Notes: generated by a model from the sequence alone, not told the origin. 64,000 nt of DNA from Thauera chlorobenzoica (GCF_001922305.1 NZ_CP018839.1:2356001-2420000), one strand, 5' to 3'. Positions 27,610 through 38,011 are shown, counted from the stretch's first letter. Numbers and translations are program-made.

Positions 27610-28935
27610 TCACCCGCCAGCGCGGCTTTCAGCTCGAGTGGGCGCTGCCAGGAGCGCAGTCCGGCGTGCGCGCACGACACGGACCAGGTTGAGCAGCAGC
27701 CAGCCGAATTCCACCATCAGCAAGGCTCCGGCGAGCGGCGCGAGAAACGGCACGAAGACCGCGATGCAGAGCGCGCCGAGACTGAGCGTACGCACCTTCA
27801 GCTGGCGCCGGATGTGCACGTCGGGGAGCAGTTTCTTCATGTTGGGAGCCTTCACGCCGCTCTGGGTCAGGTGCAGCCAGGCGAGGAAGGGCACGATCTT
27901 GTAAAGCATCGCGGTGATCGCGCCGCCGAAGCCTCCGTGCAACACCAGGATCCCGGCGAGCACCGGCCAGTAGTCGGCATCGGTCCACAGTGCGAGGAGC
28001 AGGACGACGATGCCGGCCAGCGCGGCATGCATCGCCTGGCGGAAGGCGAGGAAAGGGGTGTCGAGCTTGCTGCGGCGCGAACCGGCCTGCAGTCGCAAGG
28101 TCATCCCGGCATAGCCTGCGCCCAGAAGCGCGAGAGCGATCACTGCGGCGATGCCGGGCCAGTCCGCACCGGAAAAAAATGCGCTGGCCGACCAGACGAG
28201 CAGCAGTGCGGTGACTGCGGGGGCCCAGAACGTGGTGAAGCGCTGCGGGTAGGGTGCGGTAATCTGGAACATCGGCACGACGACCCAGCTGGTGGCGGCG
28301 AGCAGCACCGCGGCCCAGCCCATCCAGCCCCAGCCGGCGTGCAGATTGACCATCGTGGGCAGCGGCAGCGGCAGTTCGAGGCCGCGGCCGAGCGTCAGCG
28401 ACAGCAGCAGGCCGAGGGTGGCGGTGACGGCGAGTCCGAAGAAGGCGAGCCGCAGGTCGCGCGGCGTGCGCGTATTCGTGCCCGTCGTCGCCCCCTTGCG
28501 CAGGCCGACGATTGCGGCGCCGAGGAAAGTCGCCAGGCCGAGCAGGAGCATGCCCGCTCCGGCCAGCAGGATGTCGGGATGGCCTGCACCGAGGCCGTAT
28601 GCCAGCGAAGCCGTGCCCAGCGTCATCAGGATGTGGGTGGTGCCGGCGGTGCGAAGTGGTGCGGGCATGCTGGCACCGGCGACCACCGGCATGACCTGCA
28701 CCAGGGCGCCGAGCATGACCTGGAGCATGAACCCTGCAGCGAACAGGTGCACGATGGCCAGCGCGCCCGGAGTCCAGCGTGAAACCAGGATGTCGCCGCC
28801 GAACAGCAATACCGCGCCGGCGGCGATGGCGAACAGCGGTGCGGTCAGGAAAAACCGCAGCGGCGCGGAGAACGGAGGGGTGTCATCGTAGGCGAGGCCG
28901 GGCGCTGCACCGCCCATGGCAGGGCGGGCCATCAT
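27610..28935 (-). CDS. Polytopic membrane protein, NnrS/heme-copper-oxidase-like (uncertain)
   Basis: A 441-residue inner-membrane protein with about 12 hydrophobic segments. Conserved-looking histidines sit in membrane segments (IVHLFAAGFMLQVMLGA, NLHAGWGWMGW, VLHGGFGGAITAMLYKIVPFLAWLHL). These recall NnrS and the subunit-I fold of heme-copper oxidases, but I cannot assign a family firmly. It is the third gene of a tightly coupled operon with hemerythrin and DUF2249: its ATG overlaps the DUF2249 stop. The setting under an FNR/DNR-like box suggests a role in nitric oxide or low-oxygen physiology. Confidence 0.8.
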   Translation of the reverse strand: MMARPAMGGAAPGLAYDDTPPFSAPLRFFLTAPLFAIAAGAVLLFGGDILVSRWTPGALAIVHLFAAGFMLQVMLGALVQVMPVVAGASMPAPLRTAGTTHILMTLGTASLAYGLGAGHPDILLAGAGMLLLGLATFLGAAIVGLRKGATTGTNTRTPRDLRLAFFGLAVTATLGLLLSLTLGRGLELPLPLPTMVNLHAGWGWMGWAAVLLAATSWVVVPMFQITAPYPQRFTTFWAPAVTALLLVWSASAFFSGADWPGIAAVIALALLGAGYAGMTLRLQAGSRRSKLDTPFLAFRQAMHAALAGIVVLLLALWTDADYWPVLAGILVLHGGFGGAITAMLYKIVPFLAWLHLTQSGVKAPNMKKLLPDVHIRRQLKVRTLSLGALCIAVFVPFLAPLAGALLMVEFGWLLLNLVRVVRARRTALLAAPTRAESRAGG

Positions 28936-29150
28936 GGCTGGACGATGCGGATTTCGACCGCGCCGTCGTCACGATAGGCTTCAGCGTGACGATAGCCGTC
29001 GCGGTCGAGAATGCGCAGCAGCGGATGCGGCATGCGGTCGAGGATCAGCAGCATCTCTTCGCCCTTGGCCAGCGTCAGCAGCACTTCCATCGCGCGTTCG
29101 AAGGGCTCCGGCGGCTCGAGGCCGCGCGCATCGACGACACGGTCGCTCAT
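28932..29150 (-). CDS. DUF2249 domain protein
   Basis: A 72-residue protein of the DUF2249 family (TusA-like fold). The pattern DARGLEPPEPFERAMEVL followed by a central EEMLLILDRMPHPL segment and a final VEIRIV strand matches. These domains often accompany hemerythrins and nitrogen-oxide genes; the reaction is unknown. It overlaps both neighbours by ATGA-type junctions. Confidence 0.88.
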   Translation of the reverse strand: MSDRVVDARGLEPPEPFERAMEVLLTLAKGEEMLLILDRMPHPLLRILDRDGYRHAEAYRDDGAVEIRIVQP

Positions 29151-29605
29151 GCGTTGCGCGCCCCGCTCAGCTGCTTGCCGACGGCGGTGGACAGGTTCTG
29201 CTGCTCTTCGGCCGGAAGACGGGTGTCGAGCATCGGGTAGATCACGCTCTCTTCCTTCATGTTGTGCTGCTGCATCATGATCAGCAGGGTCTCGGCCTCG
29301 CCGGCGAAGTCGTCCGCGTCCTGCTTGTCGAGCGCGTATTGCAGCGCTGCAAGCACTTCGCGCATGCCTTGGTGTTCACTGCGCATCATCGCGGTGGGGC
29401 CCTGGGTCATGCCGGTGGCGGCTTCGAAAGCCGGGAAAAGCTTCGTTTCCTCGGCCTCGAAATGGGCGCTGAGCGCATTCGAGAATTCGGTGAGCGACTC
29501 TGCCGCGCCCGCCCAGTCGCCATCCGAAGCGAGCTCTTCGGCACGCGCGAAAACGTGGTCACAGTCGCGATGGTCGTGGGTCATCAGCTCGGAAATCGTG
29601 GTCAT
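29147..29605 (-). CDS. Hemerythrin-domain protein
   Basis: A 152-residue protein with a hemerythrin-type four-helix bundle carrying a di-iron site. The ligand motifs are THDHRDCDH near the N-terminus, HFEAEETKLFP, EHQGM and HNMKEESVIYP. Members bind oxygen or nitric oxide, or aid repair of Fe-S proteins. Two adjacent ATG codons follow an AGGAGG; the second (29605) has the better spacing of 5 bases. It is first in the operon with DUF2249 and a membrane protein, below the FNR/DNR-like box at 29660-29673. Confidence 0.92.
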   Translation of the reverse strand: MTTISELMTHDHRDCDHVFARAEELASDGDWAGAAESLTEFSNALSAHFEAEETKLFPAFEAATGMTQGPTAMMRSEHQGMREVLAALQYALDKQDADDFAGEAETLLIMMQQHNMKEESVIYPMLDTRLPAEEQQNLSTAVGKQLSGARNA

Positions 29606-29659
29606 CATTGCCTCCTGTGGTCGATGGGCTGCATTCTCCGCAGCGACCGTGGAAGGGCA

Positions 29660-29673
29660 TTGATGCAAGTCAA
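29660..29673 (-). promoter_or_regulatory. FNR/DNR-type binding site
   Basis: TTGAT-GCAA-GTCAA matches the TTGAT-N4-ATCAA consensus of the CRP/FNR family with one mismatch. Its centre is about 41.5 bp before a plausible start near 29625, the class II activator position. A weak -10 element (GAGAAT on the minus strand at 29633-29638) lies in between. The leader would carry just the Shine-Dalgarno of the hemerythrin gene. Confidence 0.65.
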
Positions 29674-29774
29674 GAGCGTTTGGGCATCAACTGTTTGCAT
29701 GGCATCATCCTTGCAGATTGCATGGTGTGAGCGGGTGAACGGGATAATGGCTTCTTTTGCTGTGGAGGGTCCGG

Positions 29775-31028
29775 ATGAGCGATGACGGCCGGGGGGGCGC
29801 CAGTCAGTCTCGTGCATGGGTGCGGATTTTTCTGCCCTTTGCGCTCGGGTATTACCTGTCCTACCTGCTGCGCACGGTGAATGCGGTCATTTCGCCCGCC
29901 CTGACCGAAGAGCTGGGTTTGACCGCAGCCAGCCTGGGCCTGCTCACCAGTACCTACTTTCTCGCTTTCGCCCTGGCCCAGATCCCGGTCGGAATGGCGC
30001 TCGACCGCTTCGGCCCGCGCCGGGTGGAAGCGGCGCTGCTGCTGCTCACCGCGCTCGGCTCCGGCCTGTTTGCCCTCGGCGACTCGCTCGGCAGCCTCGG
30101 CCTGGCCAGAGCCCTGATCGGGGCCGGCGTGTCGGCCTGCCTGATGGCGGCGCTGAAAGGGTTTGCGCTGTGGTATCCGCCGGAGCGGCAGAGTTCGATG
30201 ATCGGCTTCATCATGGCAGCGGGGGCCTTCGGCGCCCTCACCGCGAGCGTGCCGCTGGAGGCGGTGCTGCCGTTTCTCGGCTGGCGTGGCGTGTTCTGGA
30301 TCATCGCCGCGACTGCGCTCCTCGCATCGGTGCTGCTGCTGCGCTCGTTGCCCGATGCCGGCCGCGGCCGCAGCGCGCCGCGGGGCTCGCTCGGCAATGC
30401 GCTGCAGGTGGTGGCGGGGATCTACGTGACGCCGGCCTTCCTGCGCTTTGCCGCGTCCTCGGCATTCTTCGTCGGTGGCTTCATGGCGTTGCAGAGCCTG
30501 TGGGCCGTACCCTGGCTGATGCACGTCAACGGCTTCGATCTGGGCCAGGCCGCGGTGATGCTGGTGGTGCTCAATCTGGGCAGCCTGTGCGGGCAGCTGT
30601 CGATCGGCTTCATGGGCGTGTGGCTTGCGCGCAGGGGTATCGAGGCGCTCGCACTGCTGCGCTGGGGTTATGCCGGCGTGCTCGTGGTGCAGGTCGCGAT
30701 CCTGTCCTCGACAGGGTCTTTGCCACTGCTGTGGTTCGTGTTCGGGATGCTTTCCGCCGCCAATTCACAGACCTATCTGGCGGCTTCGCGTGCCTTTCCG
30801 CCGAGCCTGTTCGGGCGCGTGAGCACGGCCATCAACCTGATGGCCTTCGTTGGCGCGTTCGCGCTCCAGTGGGGGCTGGGTCTCGCTCTCGATCTGCTGC
30901 AGTCGCAGGGGTACGGCCTGGGGACGGCGCTAAGGTTCAGTTTCGCGGGCCTGATCGTGCTCCAGGCGGTCAGTTTTCTCCCCCTGCTGCGCAGCTCCGC
31001 TCGCCATTCCGGGGTCGCGGAGGGGTGA
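29775..31028 (+). CDS. MFS transporter
   Basis: A 417-residue major facilitator with 12 predicted membrane segments. The loop 2-3 signature appears as GMALDRFGPRRVEA, the usual GxxxDRxGRR pattern. A central cytoplasmic loop (PDAGRGRSAPRGSL) separates the halves. The substrate cannot be inferred. The ATG at 29775 has a GGAGGG Shine-Dalgarno. It is divergent from the hemerythrin operon across about 170 bp, and shared control is possible but not shown. Confidence 0.9.
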   Translation: MSDDGRGGASQSRAWVRIFLPFALGYYLSYLLRTVNAVISPALTEELGLTAASLGLLTSTYFLAFALAQIPVGMALDRFGPRRVEAALLLLTALGSGLFALGDSLGSLGLARALIGAGVSACLMAALKGFALWYPPERQSSMIGFIMAAGAFGALTASVPLEAVLPFLGWRGVFWIIAATALLASVLLLRSLPDAGRGRSAPRGSLGNALQVVAGIYVTPAFLRFAASSAFFVGGFMALQSLWAVPWLMHVNGFDLGQAAVMLVVLNLGSLCGQLSIGFMGVWLARRGIEALALLRWGYAGVLVVQVAILSSTGSLPLLWFVFGMLSAANSQTYLAASRAFPPSLFGRVSTAINLMAFVGAFALQWGLGLALDLLQSQGYGLGTALRFSFAGLIVLQAVSFLPLLRSSARHSGVAEG

Positions 31029-31270
31029 GCCGACCGATTCCCGGGCAGGATCGAGCTGCCATGCCGGAAAGACCGTTTCTTTGGGGGAAATCGACTTCGT
31101 GAGCGCGGCCAAGACCGATAGAATCGCGCCCGCCGGCCGAGCTGCAAGCGGTGTTCCGGGGCTGCCTCCGCGTGGGGGCCGGCAGCGGCGCGGTGGTGCT
31201 TGCGGAGCGCTATCCGGTGCAGCGTTTCCTGTTGCGACATGCCTTACAAACTTACTCGTTGGAGCCTTCC

Positions 31271-34200
31271 ATGTCTGATACCACCACCGACTCGAGCGCC
31301 GGCCCGCGCCGGCGGGCGCTGTGGCTCGCGGGGGCAGTGCTGGCCGTAGCCGCCGTCGCCTACCTGGCGGTTCCACCGATCGCCCGCCATTACGCGCAGA
31401 CGCTGCTCGCCGATATGCTCGGTCGTGAGGTCAGCATCGAGCGCGTGCTGATCAATCCTTTCCGCCTGAGCGCCGAGGTCGGTGGGCTCAAGGTGATGGA
31501 AGCGGGGGGCGAGGGCGAAGCGCTGGCGTTCGAGTCCCTGCGCGCCAACTTCGAAATCGAGTCGATCGTGCGCCAGGGCCCGGTGCTGCACGAACTGATG
31601 CTGGTCGCGCCCCGCCTCAAGCTGGCCCTCGGCGAGGACGGCGGGCATAACTGGGCCGATGTCGCCGCGCGCATCGCGGCCTCGGGAGGGGGGGGGCGCG
31701 CTGCCGGTGAGGGCGCGGCGCTGCCGTTCTCGATTGGCAACATCCGCATTCGTGGCGGGCACATCACGGTCGAGGACCGGCCGCGGGGCCTTACCCACGA
31801 GCTCGCCGACATCGCGCTCGGCGTGCCTTTCGTGTCGAATCTGCCGGTGCGGATCGAGGTCTTCGTCGAACCTTCGCTGTCGGCGACCCTCAATGGCGAC
31901 CCGTTGTTGCTCAGCGCGCGCACCAAACCTTTCGCCGAGAGCCAGGAAACCGTGGTGGACGTGGTGCTCAAGGCGTTCGACCTGGCTCCCTGGCTCGCCT
32001 ACCTGCCCGGCGAGCAGCGCTTTCGCCTGCCTTCGGCCTTGCTCAGCACCAATCTCGAAGTGTCGTTCCGCCAGGCGCCGGATGCCGCGCCCGAGTTGAC
32101 GCTGCGCGGCCCGCTCCAGATCGACCGGCTCGTGCTGCAGGATCAGCGGGGCGCGCCGGTGGCCGCCGCCGCCGAGCTCGAGCTCGAGCTTGCCGATGTG
32201 CAGCCTCTGGCCGGGCGCTGGCACTTCACCCGCTTGCGCCTGGCACAGCCCGAGCTCGACCTCGTCCGGCTCCAGAGCGGGGGGTTGAATGTGCTCGATC
32301 TCCTGCCGCCGGAACCGCCCCGGACGCCGAAGTCGGCGCCGGCCCAGGCAGCGCAGGAAGCGGCGACCGCGCCGGGGGCGGAAGATGGCGCCCGCGCCGC
32401 AGCGCAGGCACTCCCGGGGGCCGCTGTCGGGCGCCCGGATTTCCTTCTCGCGCTCGCACGCGTCCGTGACGGCGTGATCCGTTTCGAGGATCGCAGCCTG
32501 GCCACGCCTTTTCACACCCGCATCGAAGCGATCAACCTCGATGTGCGCGACCTGGCGACCGTCAGCGAGCTGCCCGCCGGGGTCCGCCTCGATTACGTCA
32601 GCGATGCCGGCGAGAGCTTCCACCACGAAGCCCAGCTGCGCCTGCAGCCTTTCGAGCTCGATGGCCAGCTCCAGTTCGAAGCGCTCCAGCTGGCGCGCTA
32701 TGCCCCCTACCTCGCGGACGTCCTGCCCGGCGCCGAGGTGCGCGCAGGCCGCCTCGGCGGCAGCGTCCAATACCGCGCCGCGCGCGGGGCCGGGGGCGAA
32801 CCCGTATTCGGATTCGGCGCCCAGGCGCTGTCGCTGCGTGATTTCGCCCTTGCGCTCAAAGGTAGCAAGGATGCCGCGGTGAAGCTGCCGGAGGTGGACG
32901 TGCGCGAGGCCAGCCTCGATCTGGCCGGGCGCACGCTGGCGGTGGCGGGAATCGATGCCAGGGGCGCGGCGGTGTCCGCGGTCCGCCAGAAAAACGGCGA
33001 ATTCGACCTGATGCGCCTGCTCGCGGCCGCGCCGGGCGCCACGCGCAACGGCGCAGCCGGGGGGCGCACGGCGAAACCGGCGGCGCCAGCGTGGACGGTG
33101 ACGGTGGACAAGCTGGCGCTGCAGGCCGCCTCACTCCGGATCGAGGACCGGACGGCGGCGAAGCCGGTGCTCACCACGGTGAACGACATCCAGTTCGAAC
33201 TCGACGGTTTTTCCACCGCGAAGGGCCACAGCAGCCGGATCAAGCTCGATTCCCGCCTTAACCGGCGTGGCCGGGTTGGTATCTCGGGGGCGTTGGCGCT
33301 GGCGCCGCTGAAGGCCGATCTGCGCCTGAACCTGCGCAGCGTCGACCTGCTCCCGCTGCAGCCCTACGTGCTCGAGCAGACGAACGTCGCGATCTCGCGC
33401 GGCAGTCTCAGCAGCCAGGGCCGGCTCACCCTCCGGAGCGGGCGCCGGGGACAGTTGCTGGGCGCTTTCCGCGGCGATCTGGGGGTCGCCGACTTCGCTT
33501 CGGTCGATCGCCTGAACGCGACCGATTTCGTGCGCTGGCGCACCTTGCGCGTGGGCGGGATCGACGCCCGCCTCGAGCCCCTCTCGCTCGCCATCGAGCG
33601 TGTCGCGCTCGATGACTTCCATACCCGGCTGATCCTGGACGAGAACGGTCGGCTCAACTTGCGCGAGATCGGCGCGCTGCGCAGCGAAGCGCAGGCCGGA
33701 GCCGTCCCGTCTCCCGCGTCGGCCGAGCCTGAGGGCGGCGGCGCGGCGCAGGCAGCCGGCGCGGCATCGACCGCGCGCAGCGTCGAGCTGGCGCCGCCGG
33801 CTGCGCCCCCGCCGCCGGTGCGCATCGAGCGCATCGAGATCAAGCGCGGCAACGTCGCCTTCAGCGACCGCTTCATCCGGCCGAACTACGATGCCAACCT
33901 GACCGATCTGGCCGGTGCGCTGGTGGGGTTGTCGACCGCCGAGGACACGATCGCCAGGCTCGATCTCAGCGGCAAGGTGGACAAGGCCGCGCCGCTGAGC
34001 ATCACCGGCGAACTCAACCCCTTCCGCCAGGACGCCCACCTCGACATCCTCGCCACAGTGAAGGATTTCGAACTCACCGGGCTGTCGGGCTACTCGGGCA
34101 AGTACGTCGGCTACGGCATCTCCCGCGGCAAGCTGTCGGCCGAGCTGAACTACAAGATCGAGGACCGCAGGCTGACGGCGACCAACCGGATCTTCCTCGA

Positions 34201-34990
34201 CCAGCTGACTTTCGGCGACAAGGTCGACAGCCCGGATGCGGTGAACCTGCCGGTGCAGCTGGCGGTCGCGCTGCTCAAGAACGGCCGCGGCGAGATCGAC
34301 CTGCGCCTGCCGGTGAGCGGCACGCTGGACGACCCCGAGTTCAGTGTTTTCGGCCTGGTGGTGAAGATGCTGTTCAACCTGATCGGCAAGGCCATCACGT
34401 CGCCGTTCGCGCTGCTCGGCGCGGCCCTGGGCGGCGGGGAGGAACTGTCCTTTCTCGAGCTGGCGCCGGGTAGCGCCCGCCCCGGCGAGGCCCAGCACGA
34501 CAAGCTCGCCACCCTGGCGCAGGCGTTGATCGAGCGCCCGGCGCTGCGCCTGGATGTGATCGGCCGCGCCGATCCGGCGGTCGACCGCGATGGCCTGCGC
34601 CAGACCGGCCTCGAGCGGGCGGTGCGCGCGCAGAAGCTGAAGGCGTTGATCGCGCGCGGGGAAGAGGTCCCATCGATCGAGGAGATCGAGATCGGCGCCG
34701 GGGAGTATCCCGAACTGCTGAAGAAGGCCTACCGCGAGGCCGACTTCAAGAAGCCGCGCAACCTGATCGGCCTCGCCAAGGATCTGCCGCCGGCGGAAAT
34801 GGAAGCGCTGATCCGGGCCGACGTCGCCGTCGGCGAATCCGAGCTGCGCGCGCTTGCCCAGCGGCGGGCACAGGGGGTGCGCGACTGGCTGGTGGAAGAA
34901 GGCAAGGTCCCGGGCGAGCGCATCTTCGTTCTCGAACCCCGGGTCGAGGCGGCCGGCGAGGGTGGCCAGGTGACGTTCTCGTTGCGCTGA
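31271..34990 (+). CDS. DUF748 (AsmA-like) envelope protein
   Basis: A 1239-residue protein with one N-terminal membrane anchor (about residues 16-34) and a very long periplasmic, beta-rich region with Pro/Ala-rich linkers at about 345-375 and 810-845. It matches the DUF748 family, related to AsmA/TamB-type bridge-like lipid transfer proteins. The C-terminal 170 residues (LRLDVIGRADPAVDRDGL and RRAQGVRDWLVEEGKVPGERI) resemble an OmpA-like domain. The likely setting is outer-membrane biogenesis or phospholipid transport, which is inference. The ATG at 31271 was chosen because the upstream 40 codons lie in non-coding sequence. Confidence 0.88.
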   Translation: MSDTTTDSSAGPRRRALWLAGAVLAVAAVAYLAVPPIARHYAQTLLADMLGREVSIERVLINPFRLSAEVGGLKVMEAGGEGEALAFESLRANFEIESIVRQGPVLHELMLVAPRLKLALGEDGGHNWADVAARIAASGGGGRAAGEGAALPFSIGNIRIRGGHITVEDRPRGLTHELADIALGVPFVSNLPVRIEVFVEPSLSATLNGDPLLLSARTKPFAESQETVVDVVLKAFDLAPWLAYLPGEQRFRLPSALLSTNLEVSFRQAPDAAPELTLRGPLQIDRLVLQDQRGAPVAAAAELELELADVQPLAGRWHFTRLRLAQPELDLVRLQSGGLNVLDLLPPEPPRTPKSAPAQAAQEAATAPGAEDGARAAAQALPGAAVGRPDFLLALARVRDGVIRFEDRSLATPFHTRIEAINLDVRDLATVSELPAGVRLDYVSDAGESFHHEAQLRLQPFELDGQLQFEALQLARYAPYLADVLPGAEVRAGRLGGSVQYRAARGAGGEPVFGFGAQALSLRDFALALKGSKDAAVKLPEVDVREASLDLAGRTLAVAGIDARGAAVSAVRQKNGEFDLMRLLAAAPGATRNGAAGGRTAKPAAPAWTVTVDKLALQAASLRIEDRTAAKPVLTTVNDIQFELDGFSTAKGHSSRIKLDSRLNRRGRVGISGALALAPLKADLRLNLRSVDLLPLQPYVLEQTNVAISRGSLSSQGRLTLRSGRRGQLLGAFRGDLGVADFASVDRLNATDFVRWRTLRVGGIDARLEPLSLAIERVALDDFHTRLILDENGRLNLREIGALRSEAQAGAVPSPASAEPEGGGAAQAAGAASTARSVELAPPAAPPPPVRIERIEIKRGNVAFSDRFIRPNYDANLTDLAGALVGLSTAEDTIARLDLSGKVDKAAPLSITGELNPFRQDAHLDILATVKDFELTGLSGYSGKYVGYGISRGKLSAELNYKIEDRRLTATNRIFLDQLTFGDKVDSPDAVNLPVQLAVALLKNGRGEIDLRLPVSGTLDDPEFSVFGLVVKMLFNLIGKAITSPFALLGAALGGGEELSFLELAPGSARPGEAQHDKLATLAQALIERPALRLDVIGRADPAVDRDGLRQTGLERAVRAQKLKALIARGEEVPSIEEIEIGAGEYPELLKKAYREADFKKPRNLIGLAKDLPPAEMEALIRADVAVGESELRALAQRRAQGVRDWLVEEGKVPGERIFVLEPRVEAAGEGGQVTFSLR

Positions 34991-35032
34991 ACCGCGGGGC
35001 GAAGCCGCAGCGGTGCGCCCGCTGCGCCGCGG

Positions 35033-35539
35033 TCAGCGTGACCTGATCGGCTCGCCCACGTTCAGGTTGCCGACCCCGTCACGCCCCCGGATGAGGAATT
35101 TCCCGGGAGCCTGGCCGGGTTTGCAGGGGCCGAGGCGGCGCCCCTCGATCGCCAGCGTGGTGGTCGCGCCGTCGCCTGCCCCGCCGTGGCGGGTGTCGAG
35201 CTCGCCCTGGAAGTTGTACATGAAGTCGCCGCTGAAGCGGCCTTCCACCCGTGCGCTGCCGCCGTTCACCGTGCACACCGCGCGGTAGTAGGTGTAATGC
35301 GCGTCCCGCGACCACGACTGCTCGCTGCAGCCATCGAACGCGCTGCCGGGATGGCGCAGGACATCGTCCTCGCCGGCGCCGATGCACAGGTGAAAGTGGG
35401 GGACGCTCGCCGGGGATTCGGCCGGGGTGGTGTTGATCAGCCACAGCCCGGGCATGCGCTGGGGCGGGTCGATGGCGGCAGGGGCGGCAAGGGCGGGGCC
35501 GCCGAGCAGGCTTGCAGCAAGAGTGAGAGCCAGGCGCAT
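35033..35539 (-). CDS. DUF3617 periplasmic protein
   Basis: A 168-residue protein with a typical signal peptide (MRLALTLAASLLGGPALAA, cleavage near 19). The mature part has the DUF3617 pattern: PGLW near the start, four or more cysteines (HLCIGAG, DGCSEQ, AVCTVNG, LGPCKPGQ) and an FSGDF segment. The family has no known function. It converges on the DUF748 gene. Confidence 0.82.
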   Translation of the reverse strand: MRLALTLAASLLGGPALAAPAAIDPPQRMPGLWLINTTPAESPASVPHFHLCIGAGEDDVLRHPGSAFDGCSEQSWSRDAHYTYYRAVCTVNGGSARVEGRFSGDFMYNFQGELDTRHGGAGDGATTTLAIEGRRLGPCKPGQAPGKFLIRGRDGVGNLNVGEPIRSR

Positions 35540-35660
35540 GGTGTCTTTCCGGGAGGCGGGGAATGAAACAAAGAAAAAAGGGCAGGGCGGCGTCGGTCAC
35601 CGCGGCGCGAGCATAGCAGCGCCGTTCCGGTCGGGAACTTGAGCAGGCGCAAACGCCGCT

Positions 35661-36227
35661 TCAGGACAGGCCCATTTCCAGCCGGGCCGCTTCGCTCATC
35701 ATCTCGCGGCTCCACGGCGGGTCCCACACCAGGCTGACTTCCGCTTCGGCGACGCCGGGGATGGCGAGCAGCTTGGCGCGCGCCTCGTCGGCGATCAGCG
35801 TGCCCATGCCGCAGCCGGGCGCGGTCAGGGTCATGCTCACCGCCAGCCGGTAGCGGCCGTCGGCCAGCGCTTCGGCCGTGCAGGCATAGACCAGGCCGAG
35901 ATTGACGATGTCGATCGGGATCTCGGGATCGTAGCAGGTGGCCAGCTGCGCCCACGCCGCGCGCTCGATGCTCCTGGCGTCGATCGTGCCGTCTGCGGCC
36001 GGAGGCGGGGCGATCGCCTGCGGCTCGAGACCGAGGGCATCGGCGTTGCGCTCGTCGATGCGGTACAGGTTGCCGCCGCTCATCACCGTGATCGAGCCGC
36101 CCAGGCGCTGGGTGACCAGCGCGAAGCCGCCGCCCTCCAGGGTTGCGGCTTCGCCCCAGGGTACGCTGACTGCGGCGCAGTCGCGCAGCAGCACGCGGGA
36201 TTCGGTTTCGCCGTAACGCTCACCCAT
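35661..36227 (-). CDS. sufT: Fe-S assembly protein SufT (MIP18/DUF59 family)
   Basis: A 188-residue protein whose second half is a MIP18/DUF59 domain: CYDPEIPIDIVNLGLVY and the TAPGCGMG motif with its conserved Cys. The first half is the SufT-specific extension. SufT helps mature Fe-S proteins, especially when demand is high. It is the last gene of the suf operon, 36 bp after sufU. Confidence 0.92.
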   Translation of the reverse strand: MGERYGETESRVLLRDCAAVSVPWGEAATLEGGGFALVTQRLGGSITVMSGGNLYRIDERNADALGLEPQAIAPPPAADGTIDARSIERAAWAQLATCYDPEIPIDIVNLGLVYACTAEALADGRYRLAVSMTLTAPGCGMGTLIADEARAKLLAIPGVAEAEVSLVWDPPWSREMMSEAARLEMGLS

Positions 36228-36263
36228 GGGCTTCTCCTTTCGTGTCCCCGGTGTCCGGGGGCG

Positions 36264-36724
<461 letters not shown>

Positions 36725-36728
<4 letters not shown>

Positions 36729-38011
36729 CCCGGCCTCCTCGTGCCGAACAGGTCCTGTGCCTTGTGGATCGCGGCGACCAGGGCGTCGATGTCGTCGATG
36801 TCGTTATACATCGCGAACGAGGCGCGGGCCGTGCCGGGAATGCCGAAGCGCGTCATCAGCGGCATCGCGCAGTGATGGCCGGCGCGGATCGCCACCCCTT
36901 CCGCATCCAGTATGGTGCCGAGATCGTGGGGGTGGATGCCATCGACGAGGAAGGACAGGATACCGGCCTTGTCCTGCGCCGTACCCACCAGGCGCACCCC
37001 GGGGATGTCGCCCACCGCGGCGCTGGCGTGGGCGAGCAGGGCGTGCTCGTGGGCGGCGATGCGTGCCAGGCCGATCCGGCTCACGTAATCGATCGCCGCC
37101 GCCAGCCCGATCGCCCCGGCGATGTTGGGGGTGCCGGCCTCGAAGCGCTGCGGCGGCTCGGCGAAGGTGCTGCGCTCGAAGGCGACAGTGCGGATCATGT
37201 CGCCGCCGCCCTGCCACGGCGGCATCGCCGCGAGCAGCCCGGCGCGGCCGTAGAGCACGCCGATGCCGGTCGGGCCGTACAGCTTGTGCCCGGAAAAGGC
37301 GTAGAAGTCGCAGCCGATCGCCTGCACGTCCACGGCCTGGTGGGCCACCGCCTGGGCGCCGTCGATCAGCACCACCGCACCGGCGGCGTGTGCCCTGGCG
37401 GTGAGGGTGGCGACCGGGTTCACCGTGCCGAGCGCGTTCGACACGTGGGTGATCGCCACCAGCCGGGTGCGTTCCCCGAGCAGCGCATCGAAGGCGGCGA
37501 GCTCGAGCGTGCCGCTCTCATCGACCGGGACCACCTTGAGTACCGCACCGGTCTGCTCGCACAGCAGCTGCCAGGGAACGATGTTGGAGTGGTGCTCGAG
37601 GGTGGTGAGCAGGATCTCGTCGCCGGCTTCGAGCCGGCTGCGCCCCCAGCTGTGTGCGACCAGGTTGATCGCTTCGGTGGTGCCGCGGGTGAACACGATC
37701 TCCTCGGCGTGCGCGGCGTTGAGATAGCGCTGCACAGTGGCGCGGGCGGCGTCGTAGAGCTCGGTGGCGTGCTGCGACAGCCGGTGTACGCCGCGGTGGA
37801 TGTTGGCGTTGGATTCGCGGTAGAAGCGGCGCTCGGCTTCGATCACCGCTTCGGGCTTCTGCGTGGTCGCGCCGTTGTCGAGGTACACCAGGCGGCGGCC
37901 ATGCACCGGGCGGGCGAGAATCGGGAAGTCGGCGGCGATCCCGGGCAGGGCGCCGCCTGCCGGCGTGGCGTGGCGGGCGCCTGCGCCGGCAGGCGGGAGC
38001 GGGGCGTTCAT
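36725..38011 (-). CDS. sufS: Cysteine desulfurase SufS
   Basis: A PLP-dependent group II cysteine desulfurase that delivers sulfur from cysteine. Lys243 in SGHKLYGP binds PLP and Cys381 in RAGHHCAMPLM carries the persulfide. The 428-residue protein starts at 38011; the ORF continues upstream inside sufD but is not family-like. The start overlaps the sufD stop (ATGA). Confidence 0.95.

Noticed and set aside
29679..29760. Second FNR-type box for the MFS gene
   Set aside because: GCATCAACTG and nearby sequences lack the paired TTGAT/ATCAA half-sites at the right spacing.
36804..37217. 137-codon minus-strand frame inside sufS
   Set aside because: Out-of-frame shadow of SufS.
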